This document shows positions 47,118 through 60,500 of a stretch of DNA of 64,000 nucleotides, one piece after another. This DNA comes from Nymphaea colorata (lineage: Eukaryota; Streptophyta; Magnoliopsida; Nymphaeales; Nymphaeaceae), in assembly GCF_008831285.2 (NCBI RefSeq), contig NC_045140.1, forward strand, positions 20,086,370 through 20,150,369, read 5' to 3'. A program made the position numbers and the translations under genes. Under the pieces are notes generated by a model, which did not search any database, was not told the DNA's origin, and saw nothing but the letters and a program-made list of their open reading frames with translations. Numbering within the stretch: the first letter of the stretch is position 1; each line of letters opens with the position of its first letter.

Positions 47118-49464
47118 AATTCAGCCTGAGGCAAAGCTTCAATTCGGTTTTCAACTCATGAAACACCATTTCGAATGCCCACTTCTTTTCAGTGATTGCA
47201 TGAATTAATGAATTTCAGATTCAAATAGAGCGAACAAACCCATCTATTTAATGGAACTCAAACATCTGTTGAAAAATTTAAACTAATATCAGAACTAAAC
47301 CTGATCAATGATCAGCCTTGGTCTTCCTTTGTCAAATCGATAGTTGCGTTCGTAGTTTATGCACTCTTATCATTGCATATCGAACATGAAATTTTTTAAA
47401 CAATATTTATCCTATATAAATAATTTTAAAAAATTATGTTTCTGAAGCTATAATTCGGCCTCCTTCATGAAAAAATTCTAAGATCATTGTTTGATTTAGT
47501 CTGAGCGCAGGGCTCAGACCTTATTGGTGATGATAGGGGCAGAGCTAAGAAAGGGGGGGAGGGTGCCGGGGTCCTGGCTCCCCTAACTTTTCTATTAAAT
47601 GTACATGTAAATTAAAAAAAATATTTATCTTATATAAAAATCTTGAAAATTTATTTAGGTTCTTGCCAAAATTTTGAAACTATAATTCGGCTCCCTTTAT
47701 GAAAACCCCTGGTGATTGAAATTGTGAAAATCCACCAGACTTCGTTCATATACAATGTCTTGTTCAAACGGATGAGCCTACCGTCAATCTTTGTTCCAAT
47801 TACAAGAAGGGAGGACAGGTTAGACTTGGTAGACCTGATCTTTTGACTGGCCTAACTAAAGCTTCACACACCACAAGTGGAAGCAATGAACCAATTCCCT
47901 TACCATCTTTTGATACATACAGTATGTAGGACACAAACTGAGGAAAAAGAATTGCTGGGCCACAAACCAGAAGATATCAAATAAGAACATATTGATCTTG
48001 GCTGCTTTATTCATGGAGGGTATATTAACTTAATATGTCGACACCGATACGTACTCTACTCGAACCAGCCACCACCGAGCCGAGACATGCTGAAGAAACT
48101 CTTGGTGTTTCATGAACTTTTCTTAATCTTGAAATTACTTAAATTAGTTTTCCCAATATACTGATTCACTTGATTTCGTATGCAAAGCAGTTTTCTTTTG
48201 AAACCGATGCTGACAACGGACTGAATCAAGTGGCACCAAGATCTTGAAATCGGTCAAGATATGGATCCAAAGGCCTTCTTCACTTCACTCCCTTGTGTTC
48301 AGTAGACCCACATGAGTGAGTAGCTTAAGACTCCTTTGTATGAAAAAACAAATTGCTATTAAACTCAAGTTTTGGCTTGAACACAAAACTAGGAGTGGGC
48401 ATTGGGCCTGGGCCTATGAGGCTTTAGGGCTTTCCGCCCATGTCTGGCTGGGCCTAGGCCATGAAAAAGGCCTTTGGCCGGCCCAGGCCTAGGTTGAAAT
48501 CAGGCTTCGCTTAGGCCTGGGCCCGGGTTGAACCAGGCCGGGCTGAGCCGAGCCTGACAAACCGGGCCTGGCCGCGGGCAGCCAAAGTGGGGGCCAAACT
48601 ATTTAACTCACCTAAATCGACAATGGTTTCATGTCGGTTCCGCTCCTAATCAAACTTGACAATTTGCATCCCTAGCAAGGGTTCACGAAACCAAAGAGAA
48701 CGATGTTTTTAAAGATACATGTATTAATATATTTTTGCTGATTCAATTGAATTGGATCGCTGAATTGATGAATTCGCAGCTTGATCGATCATATTTAATT
48801 TTTGAACTTTGAAACACTATCTCAAATAAATATAATGTTAAAAGAAGGGGAAAAAAAGCGCTTAAAAAACCCTCGTTTGAGTGTACGTAAAGAACGCAAA
48901 GGATATGGGTAGATCCATGGTGACTGAACTAAACTAATACGCAGGCAACCGTAGGCCATTGACCAATATCACATTTGCAAATATACCAAATCCAAAATGA
49001 CCGCCTTACCTTTGGTATAATAATAAATGCTGTAGTGGTACCGGTTTCTAATCCAATAAAAAAATTATACAGGCGAGACTCGAGTCGTTCATGCAAAAAC
49101 CGATGATTTACCACGAACATAAGGACAAAAATTCAAGTGTGAAACCGTGTTAAATTCGGCTGCGCGGCGCCCACTACCCCACTTGTTCTTTCTTTTAGAA
49201 CTTTTCATAGATATGAGGTTGAAGCACATGGTGGTATGATCAGATCTGAAATAGGATTTTGGTTTCTGGAATGTTAGGCTGTAATTCCTTTAACTCGCTT
49301 TGGACGTCAGGCCCCAGTCCATCCCCGAGAGGAAGAACGGACGGGGGTAGTGTCTTCATTCGTATAGGGTGGATGGAGACGTGAAGTACAATTATATGGT
49401 GGGGAACTGGGATCTGAAATAAGAGACCAGATCTAGCGAGAGAGAGGAAGGGAGGGAGAGGGAG
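47118..49464. other. Intergenic region with two degraded repeat segments
   Basis: At 47399-47475 and 47613-47707 two diverged copies of a segment (atatttatc-tatataaa followed by ctataattcggc and tcatgaaaa/ttatgaaaa) flank a stretch containing ggggcagagct and tcctggctcccc. At 48395-48600 there is a GGGCC-rich stretch (gggcctgggccta, aggccgggctgag) typical of the edges of plant hAT-like elements; a smaller related piece (gcattgggccggcccagctc) is at 54118-54180. No gene is supported. The DUF1068 promoter must lie just before 49465. Confidence 0.5.
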
Positions 49465-52400
49465 ATGTCTTCCGTGTGGAGATCAGGGGCGTGCTTGAGA
49501 TGCTGCCTTCTGCTGGTGGTGGGCGTCTTGGTGCTTTGTGTGTCTGGGCCTGCACTTCTATGGAGGCTTAAGAAGGGTTTGGCAGTTGCCAGGAGTGCCG
49601 GGGGATGCCCTCCCTGCGTCTGTGACTGCCCTCCTCCTGAATCACTCCTCAAGATTGCGCCAGGTTCTAACCCGACCTCTATTTCTTGTTTCTTTCATAA
49701 CAATCTCTTCTGTGATATTTGCCTTTCGGATCCAGTGTCTGTATGCTATAACATCTGGAAATACCTCTCTCTTTCTCTCTCCCTTACGGTCTGGGGTTTT
49801 TTTTTTGGGTTTTGGGTTTGGAGGCGCATAACGTCGTGACGAGATCTTGGATATTTTCATGCTGCAGATGGATGGCTTCTTTCTTTTTTCATGTTTATTA
49901 TAGATGTTATCGCTCTATTGATTTGGGCATTCCTTGGTTTTTTTTCTTGCCCATTAGATTTAAATCCTCCTTTCCTCTTGGCCTGTCGGTCTTAAGGCAT
50001 ATAGTGGTATTAGGAGATTTTGGTACGATAGATTTTGCCATATCGGTGATCTAATTGGCATTACTTATGCATCGGGATCATCCAGTTAAGTACGTCCCTC
50101 TTAGTTCATTTTTGTCTTTGATAATACCAATAATAGGACTCAACGTTCGTTAAAAGATTTTTCTTGTTTTCGTGATTTATCTAATCAACTTTTGGGCTTC
50201 GATATGGATTGTTCGTGGACAGAGCATTTGCCGTATGTAAATTTTTTCTTATGTTCTACAAAGACAGGTCAGATTTTGGTTTCATTGAGAAAACTGGGTA
50301 ATAATTTTCTGACGTGATGAAGGGATTGATTATATTTCCAAATTGGGACTAAAAATATCAAATAACAGGACCATGAAGATGATATAGCTGCTACAAGTTG
50401 CTTTCAAGCGTCTTCCTGTTGATAGATTTAGCAATTTGTGGTACTTAGATGCCACATCATTTTATCTAATCTTGGTTCCTCCTCTAAAATGAAGGCCCTC
50501 TTTATTCGAAGATCTTTTAGCCTTGAATGAGCGAGAAAGCTCATATAAGCACATGTCTATAGAAATGATCAGTTCACAGAAATTAAGATGTTACTTGATG
50601 TATGATAAGGAGAATCTGATGCAGCAATAGATCTGGACGCTCTAGTTGTTTGTAGCATTACAGACAACATTTGCCATGTGCAATTAAAGCACCTGAAGAT
50701 GCTGGAAACATGGCACTTGGTTTGGCACATCTTCTCAAGTGACCCTTCCTCTCTTACTGGCCGACAACCCGCATATGCCACAACAAAATTGAGGATTTTG
50801 GAATACTTTCACAAATGAAAAGCACATCACAAACCCTAATTTTCATCTTAGCGAACAACATTGTTTTTGCAGGTTATTGTGACCTAAAGGTTTCCTAAAG
50901 GTAGCACTGATGCAACCGTAATGTTTTAGGTTGTAACTACACTTGTTAATGCTCCCAGCATTTCATCCATAAGTAAGACTCTCTAGGAGGTATTTGAAGT
51001 TGGAACATTCTGTTATAGGCTTCAGGACTCTCCCATAGGTATTCTCCCACATCGGAACTGTAAATCCAATAATAAGTTGGGAAAAGGAATCGTGTTCATT
51101 GGTATCCAATTTTTCTTTAGCACCTCAACAAAGTGTTATATGCTCCTTTATTATCACTAGCCTCATTTTGAAGGTTTAGCTTGAAAATTCAAAGTAGGAG
51201 ACTTGATTAGCGGGATATTTATCTATATGACTGAATGGTTATCTGACTTCTTTGAATTTATACATGCATTTTAATTTTAACTTTGATATGTCTTTGTGGG
51301 ACTATTTTTTCTTTGTTTCATCTTTTTCTTATACTTTTCCTTTTAATATTTTGCAGGGCTGGTGAACCTTTCAATTACAGGTTTGTGATGGTCCCTTGAG
51401 AAACTCTCCCTGTATTAAAACTACGTTAGGGATAAAATGATTGGTTCCAGACTTCTTCTCTTCTTTTATTTTCTTTTCCATCTGCACAATTTACTTCATA
51501 TCAGTTTATATCTGTTTCCGATGCTACAAAATTATTTTGCCTGTTTGCTTCATTTTTGAACTTATGTTAGCATTAATACTTCATGATTTTGTGTTGTAGG
51601 CTTGTAGCACATGATTTGCCCAATGGATGTTTGGACATGATGAAGGGGTGATGGTCCGATTTTTGGACTCTATCTCCTTGATGAAATCTCAAGATCTATG
51701 AGACTATGACTGACTCTAGTGATTTCACTCTCTTGTTTTACAATGCTAAAACAAGTATTTTTTTCTTGAAATTGTGGCATTGATGCATAGTTTGATGCTT
51801 ATTTTTGAGGATGATTAGCTGTATGTTATCTTACTTTATGTTGCTAAATGTCAATCAATAGTGTGTATATGTGCAGTTAAACTGCTCTAGTTCGAGAAAC
51901 AGATACAGCTTTTCACATGTACATTCCTAAAATTATCCCAATATCACAGGCCAACTCTACCCATAAATCACCAAGGATATCATCTTCCCTTAGTATCTGG
52001 AACTGAGGCTTATAAATGGTTGGGAGACATTATATTGCTTCAAAAGCAATTGATTTTGTAGTTTATTTTGCTTTCACTAGTCCTGCTGCTCCTGCAGAAG
52101 TTACAATCCGACTTTTACTGATTAGATCTTGGTTTAGTGGACATGTCTGCCTGAACCCGTTGCCTATGCATGATAAGATATAATCATATTATAGGTGTGT
52201 GTATGTATTGCACATGTAGATGGAATAATAATGATGAAATGACTGCCATATGCCATGTGAATTAAAATAGAATTTGTAATAGATACTTCAAGGGAGATAA
52301 GCTTATTGTGCACTCCTAGAGGCGATCTATATTGCTTCAACTGTGAGATGCCTAAGCACCTCTTGGAGTTGACTACAACTTCAAATTCTACCCATATTAC

Positions 52401-52821
52401 TTTGTGATGTAAGCTTGGGGCATGCCATTTATCATCTCTGTCTTGGTGGTAATTTTTTTTTCTTGCTTGACATATTTTGGTAAGTGGTATGCTTATCAAT
52501 CACGATATCCACTAAACAGATTGTGGGAAGCATGATCCTGAGCTGAAGAAAGAAATGGAGAAGCAATTTGTGGATCTTGTGTCGGAGGAATTGAAACTTC
52601 ACGCTGCTGTTTCTGAGGAACATAAACATCACATGAACCTCACACTTGTAGAGGCTAGAAGGGTGGCAACAGAATACCAAAGAGAAGCAGAAAAGTGCAA
52701 TACAGCTACTGAAACCTGCGAGGAAGCCAGGGAACGATCCGAGGCATCATTAATAAAGGAAAGGAAAATAACAGCCTTATGGGAGAAAAGAGCTCGTCAG
52801 CTGGGCTGGGAAGGCGAGTAA
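49465..52821 (+). CDS. DUF1068 Golgi protein (ELMO/NKS1-like), three exons with a 24-nt microexon
   Basis: Exons: 49465-49663, 51357-51380, 52520-52821; 174 residues. The N-terminus has one membrane segment (about 14-32, CLLLVVGVLVLCVSGPALL), then a Cys-rich linker GCPPCVCDCPPP (C48, C51, C53, C55). The rest is a charged, helical domain (EKQFVDLVSEELKLHAAVSE, CNTATETCEEARERSEASL) ending LWEKRARQLGW. This order is that of the plant DUF1068 family, whose Arabidopsis members (ELMO1-5, one also named NKS1) are Golgi proteins reported to support pectin synthesis and cell adhesion. Exon 2 codes only for GLVNLSIT and the first base of the next codon. The phases (1 and 1) and the family motif at the joint, with exon 3 starting DCGKHDPEL, support it. 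Introns are 1.7 and 1.1 kb. Confidence 0.9.
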
Positions 52822-53509
52822 CTGGAGAGGTGGATTTCCTGCATTTTACTGTTCTTCCAAGTTTCCTTCATGAAGGTGGGGGAGGGAACTGTATATGCTT
52901 CAGATGTTCTATCTAAGCTTTCTCGTCTGATAGGTGTAGTTAATGTCCCTTCTCCATGTTTCTGCAACCTTTCGAAGACGGGAGAAGGTAAAAGGAAAAG
53001 GAAGAGGAGAAGAAGATCTGTTGATGTTGATAAACTAGGGGAATGTCGAGTCAATTATGTCTTACATAGTGTGGTCGAAAAAGGAGAGCACGGTAGCCTT
53101 CTATGGTTAATGTCAAGTAGAAACATCTCTCAGTTGATTAGGGAGGCAAACTATAAGCTTGTCTTCCATTTTTTGGAAAGAAAGAAATTGCATATCACAT
53201 TATCAAGCTCATTTTAATATTCTTTGGCTGTTTACTGTATTTTGTTTACGGATACCTGGATTGGTCTATTTATTCATTTGCAATATTACATTTATATGCG
53301 AGGGATCAGCCCAGACTTTCAACTTACGGGGAGAGACTTCCATCAAAGCAAAGCTGGTGATGGGGGGCTTTCCCTGTCTTTTGTATTGAGAAGTTCCATT
53401 CTGACAAGTGACGACTCACCATACGTATTACCCTATAGTGGTGGGTTGCCGGGGACTCGAACCCGGGACTTCTCGGATTGTTAAGCTTCCATAGAGTATT
53501 ATTATTATA

Positions 53510-53545
<36 letters not shown>

Positions 53546-54556
53546 ATGCTGGGAAGTCTTTGTTTTCTCGAAAGTTTTGTCCTTATAGTTATCAGACGAT
53601 GATCAAAGGAAATAAATATATGAAATAAAAAGGATTTTACGATCGAATCCATGTTTTACATTAGTACTGCGTGTCAGATACCAAGTTTCTGTTACATACC
53701 TGATGTTTTTTTTTTCCCTGTTACATACCTGACCTTGAGGTCTTGCAGTGATTATATCGAGGTCCTATGTTCACAAAGGTTGGCAACCAGGAATGTTCTA
53801 CTGTCTATTTTAAAGTAATATTTTAAACATTTTCAGATTTTGTGGGCCAGGAGGGTAGACTCAGACTGTGCTTCCACTTTCCTCTCATGAAAAGTGATGA
53901 CCTATATTTTCGAACACTATATTCTTAAAAAATAAATCTAATGACTGAGTTACGTTTGTTTAGGTGGCACTTATTTATTTGCTTTTCTCAAAATACTAAA
54001 CTTGCATTAATGGCTACCGTCCTTTCAGCTATGTTGAGAAGGTAGATGGATGATGTAATATACTATAACTAATTAGAATTGATTGGGCCAGCAGCTCGTA
54101 TAAGGTAAGTAGGTCTGGGCATTGGGCCGGCCCAGCTCGGTCCTATAAGGAGTTGAACTTGGGCTGGGCCGTACCCTATGACTAGGGCTTGGACGTATTA
54201 AAGATATGACGTTCCTTATATGAAGAGAGGAAGAAGCTGACCTACAACAACAAAGTACATGTTTTTTTTTTTGTCTTCTATCGAAATGATTATTCTTCCA
54301 TTTCACGATTTTCACCGTTCAAAGTGATTAACAATTAATTCATTTAAATAATAATAATATTTTTCTCAGAGTTCAATTTCCAATTTTGCATGGTCGTTCA
54401 TATGCAAATGCATGATGATTTTTGTGTTATGATCGCAAAGACAGGTTCTAATTATTTCTACACCATAACACATAGTCCCTTGTTACTTCCCTCACTCATA
54501 TGCGAGAGAGTGTGAAAGCTCGTTCCCCTTGTTGACATGAGATGAGACCCAAAGGG
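52822..54556. other. Downstream of DUF1068 gene: 3' UTR, microsatellite and repeat fragments
   Basis: A 115-codon frame at 52870-53217 contains a Lys/Arg run and has no family resemblance. An (ATT)n run lies at about 53498-53543. The segment before it, read on the minus strand, contains gggttcgagtcccc (53449-53462), matching the B box of tRNA genes, but no A box or cloverleaf is visible. A small GGGCC-rich remnant is at 54118-54180. Confidence 0.4.
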
Positions 54557-55292
54557 CGCCCACAGTTTTTTGACATTCCTTCCTCTCTATGCACGCACAG
54601 CAGAGAATGTCCAAAATTTCAAATACCTATAAAAATAAAGTGAATAATTTTAACTTCTTGTGAAACTAAGCATCCAAATTAAATAAAACAAGTTATATCT
54701 TCTCAAAAGTCCACAAAAAAGTCGGTGAGGCAAGAGGATAATGTTCACAAATACAATTTAAAATTTTGATTCTACAGACTACGAAGTCAAGTTTTCTATG
54801 TTGTTGAAGACACACTACTTTTTTAGAAAAAAGTTACTATACAATCACACTCTTATCAATTACCTTCACATATCTTTAAATACTCAATAAGAATTATTGT
54901 ATATTTTATTGCTTTCTGATATTACTGAACTAAATAAATATTAAAAAAAATCATAAAATTAGATATACTATCTAATTATCAGGAAAAAATCTCAAGGTCC
55001 TTTACGGGAAAAAGGTACCAAGAATGATTTTGGCGTTTGAGAAGCCTTTGGTAACACTGATAATGAAACATTGCAAAATTTTGAAAACGCTCAAATTCTA
55101 TTGCAGCTTTGCTTAAATTGCTTATTGGTGAGGCTGGTTGAGTTTGTACGTTTTTTTTTATAACTTTAGGTTGGATTCTGAAAACAAAAAAAGTAATAAA
55201 AACGCGGGAACGGGAAGACCCCCAGGACCCATCCTTTTTTAAATCGATCATCAAAGAAAGCAAAGCCACGAGGAACAGTCGACTGCGACTGC

Positions 55293-55300
<8 letters not shown>
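54557..55300. repeat. Upstream-segment copy A (paralogous to 56622-57415)
   Basis: About 740 bp match copy B at 56622-57415 in the same orientation at high identity by eye. Both begin cgcccacagttttttgacat, share aagtgaataattttaacttc-like, ttgtgaaactaagcatcc, caagaggataatgttca, tactgaactaaataaatatt and gaatgattttggcgtttgag, and reach acgcgggaacgggaagac. Copy A ends in a GA/TA microsatellite and is followed by no gene, whereas copy B leads into the CBP60 gene. Confidence 0.9.
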
Positions 55301-56621
<1,321 letters not shown>

Positions 56622-57415
56622 ACCGCCCACAGTTTTTTGACATTCCTTCCTCTCTGGGGACCAGCAAAGAATATCTAAACTTTCAAATGCCTAAAAAAAT
56701 AAAGCGAATAATTTTAACTTCTTGTGAAACTAAGCATCCCAATTAAATAAAACAAGTTAAATAAATTATGTCTTCTCAAAGGTCCAAAAAAAGTCCACAA
56801 AAAGTCGGCGAGGCAAGAGGATAATGTTCAAAAATGCAATTTAAAATTTTGGTTCTACAGACTACGAAGTCAAGTTTTCTATGTTGCTGAAGATACACTA
56901 CTTTTTTTTTTTTTTTTTTTTTAGAAAAGTTACTACGATCACACTCTTATCAATTACCTTCACTTATCTTTAAATACTTCAATAAAAATTATTGTACATT
57001 TTATTGCTTCTTGATATTACTGAACTAAATAAATATTTTAAAAAAATCATAAAATTAGATATACTGTCTAATTATCAGGAAAAATTCTCAAGGTCCTTTT
57101 GACAAGGGAAAAAGGTGCCCAGAATGATTTTGGCGTTTGAGAAGCCTTTGGTAAGACTGATATGAAACATTGCAAAATTTTGAAAACGCTCAAATTCTTT
57201 TGCAGTTTTGCTTATATTGCTTATTGGAGAGGCAGATTGAGTTTGTACGTGTTTTTTATAACTTTAGGTTTGATTCTGAAAATAAAAAAAAAGTAATAAA
57301 AACGCGGGAACGGGAAGACCGCGACGGACCCATCCTTTTTTAAATCGATGATCAAAGAAGGCGAAAGCCAGGACGGCAGTCGACTGCTACAGAGACTCTG
57401 GGAGAGAGAGAGAGA
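56622..57415. repeat. Upstream-segment copy B, promoter side of the CBP60 gene
   Basis: The direct repeat partner of 54557-55300, about 2.07 kb downstream. Differences include a poly-T run of about 21 at 56902-56922 that is shorter in copy A, and small indels. Its right end (gtcgactgctacagagactc, then GA repeats) is about 175 bp before the CBP60 start codon, so it covers the distal promoter of that gene. Confidence 0.9.
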
Positions 57416-57508
57416 GAGATTGAACGAAATCAGACGGACGGATGAACTCGTCAAGATGAGAAGGGCCCCATTCCCGCGTTTCCTCTGAAATTTCGCCTCT
57501 CTCGAAGC

Positions 57509-57516
57509 TATAAATA
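57509..57516 (+). promoter_or_regulatory. TATA box of the CBP60 gene
   Basis: The word TATAAATA stands 75 bp before the ATG at 57591, leaving room for a 5' UTR of about 45-50 bases starting near 57540. It lies outside the duplicated upstream segment. Confidence 0.75.
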
Positions 57517-57590
57517 CACTATACAGCCGTGCCTTTGGCTATTGTTCCCCGTCTCTCTTAAGCCGGCCTTTGGAGAAGAGATAGGCGGAG

Positions 57591-60500
57591 ATGAGGGCGG
57601 AGAAGCGTGCCATTGGAGATTCGGAAGACGATGAGAGAAAGCGGGCGAAGAAGCCGAGGACTCCGGACGCTGCAAGGTATATCTTTTCCAAACTCTGATC
57701 GCAATTTCACCTCCCCGAGTTGGAGTTGAGTGTTTGAACTTTGATTGTAAGCGAGCTTCGGATTTAAGGTTGATTATGTTGTTCCTTTTGTTTTGGATTG
57801 CTTTTCACTACCTTGTCAATTTGAGCTACTAAAGTAAACAGAGGGAAAAGGAACTTCAGCATACTTTGTGGGGGAAGTGCGGACGAAGTTCCTTTTGGAG
57901 AAGGCCTGGTGAAACTTGAACAACGAGAAAGAAATAAAGATATAGTGGCAAAGCCTTTAGGAAGTTTGAGCATGTCTATTGCCCCTTCTCCGACCTTTGT
58001 AGACATGGAGTTGCTTTAAGATACAGATGGTTTCTCTTTGGTGACTCAGAAAACTTGGCATCTCGGGCACGCTTTAGGGTGATAATTTTTTGTCTAATTG
58101 ATGGCATGATTATGAAATTATGGTTTTCTTTCTTCTTATGTTTTTAATGCATCAAATCCTAGATATGCTAAATTGGGACCTTAAAGTGCATCATATACAT
58201 ATTATTATGCAAATTCAGCTTGAACTTCTGGGAAGGTTTGTTTTACCTGCTTCCATCGGATTTATTCTTAATTATTTGTGATAAACAGATGAGAGTAAGA
58301 TTTGTTAAAAATATTAACGAGAAAAAGGTTTGCAACATGGTGACACTTTAGGGATTTATTATTTTTTATCAAAAGAAATTCAACAACAATATATTTATCA
58401 TGCCACTTGTTGCATATCCCTTACCTGTTTCTGTTAACATTGATTTGATTCATCTGTGTCTTGCATCTAATATTATTTGCAGTGTTTTTATGCAAGCTTT
58501 ATTGGTGGATCTTCTTCGTCACCTGCTGCCTTCCTTCCGAAAGATTGTAAGTTTTTTATTTAACGTATGTTATTCTTTTTATATTTGGAGTCCAGCCTGA
58601 AATTTTGTGTGTGTGCATGTGTGTTTGCCCGCGCTCTTTAGCAGGGGTCCATCACAGTGAATGTTAAGCTAGTTTTCTGTTAACTTCTTGCATTACCACG
58701 TTATTAAATGTACATGTCCATGTATTAATCCCAAGGGTTGAAAAAAAGTGATTCACTCTGCTGGTTGGGTCTTGTTTGTAAACAAAATTTGGTCTTAAAT
58801 CAGTGGAATGAGATCTCAACTTCTCAAGCACATAGTATTTGGTAGACTTGAATCATGAGAACTACAAAAAGCAAGAAAAGAACTGCTGTAAATAGATGTT
58901 GCTTGATTTAATTGTTTCTGCTTTCTACTGTTGCTCTTTCAACTCCTCTCGAGTGATGGCATTTCTGGTGTTAAGGACAAGGGCAAATTTATCATTTAGT
59001 TTAATAACCTAATGTTGTTAATTTTTTTTGTCACTCCTGGATGACCTTTCAAAGGAAATGGAAAGGACTTTATGGTTGGAATATTGATGTGGAAGATCTA
59101 TAGTTCTATACTCATAAATGATCTAAATAAAGAAAGAACTTGCAGGCAAAAGGAACCGAACTTATTCATATTCCAGAGCTCTTTGGCACTATCCTCTTGT
59201 AAGATGTAACTACCACATTCTTTGTACACAAACTAACTAATAGTTGCCGTAGTTTCTCCTCATGGTCACGCTATGACATGCCATGAAATGGCATTGACAT
59301 CCTTTATTTGATTGCCATTTAAGTCGCCAGGAGCAAAATGAGATTCCAACACATACAGTTGCTGCCTTTCTTATTCTCTGCTTCAAGCTTCAAAGTCTGC
59401 TTTTTCTTTTTTCCAATCTTTAGTTTGTGAAACACTAAAACTTATCGCCTCTTTAGAAAGGCTGCCTGAGGACAAGAGAATGAATTGGAGCTATTCTTTA
59501 GTAGTCTCATGTTCTTGTAAATCTTTTAAGATTTTCAAGAACATCACAAACTATCTTTCTTCCCTGTTTTCATTTCATTTCAATGAATAAACAGGTGCAA
59601 GAAGAGCTGGAAAAGGTTTTCAAGCACTTAGGGCCTCTTATGCCTGGCAGGTATGGTTTTCTTTAGCTGCAGCATTCCTGAAAAGGAGAACATAACGAAA
59701 GCTACAAGTTGGGATGATTAAATTTTAGAACTAAAGTGGCTTGACTTTCGAAAGTGAAAGTCTGAAAACTATTTACTATCACCTAATTTTACTCACAAGA
59801 AGTAGACATGGATTGCAAAAAGTGCACAAGCATTGCAAAAAGGGAGAACTGGGGTGACATAGGATTCATTACTTCACAGGAAATGAATATTCTCCATAAG
59901 CTAAAAAGTAAAAACAGAAGAAATAACACAAAAGAAGGTACACCTGTGTATTACTTCACCTATCCGTAGATCCTTCTTGTACGCATGCTCATCATCATAT
60001 TAAAATTCACAACTCTAAGCTTTTAGTCAGGTAGCTGCATAAGAATTTCTTCAGTTTAACTTATGGTCTGCGGGCCATTTGACCTTACAAGCAGCTTTCA
60101 CAGACCATTAAAATGTTTCGGAATTTAAAGTCATGATTGAGCATACAAAAGTTCATTGTTAAATTTTCCAGGTTACCTACAAAACAGCTTCAGGAATCGG
60201 ATGGAAGAAAGCTACAGCTTCACTTCATGACATGTCTTCCAGAAAAACTTTTTACAGGGAAAAAGCTTAAAGGAAAGCAGGGTGGTGACATTCAAATCAT
60301 GTTGATGGATGCAAATACCGGCAATATTGTTTCATCTGGGCCCGAATCATCTCTTCATTTAGAGATTGTTGTTGTAGATGGTGACTTTGATAATTTGCCA
60401 CATGCTGATTGGACACATGAGCAATTTGAAAGGCACATTGTAAAAGAGCGGAAGGACAAGAGACCACTTCTTGTAGGCCAGTTGAAGGTTGCCTTAAACA

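Noticed and set aside
52870..53217. 115-codon frame after the DUF1068 gene
   Set aside because: It starts in the likely 3' UTR, has a Lys/Arg run and no known relatives that I can name.
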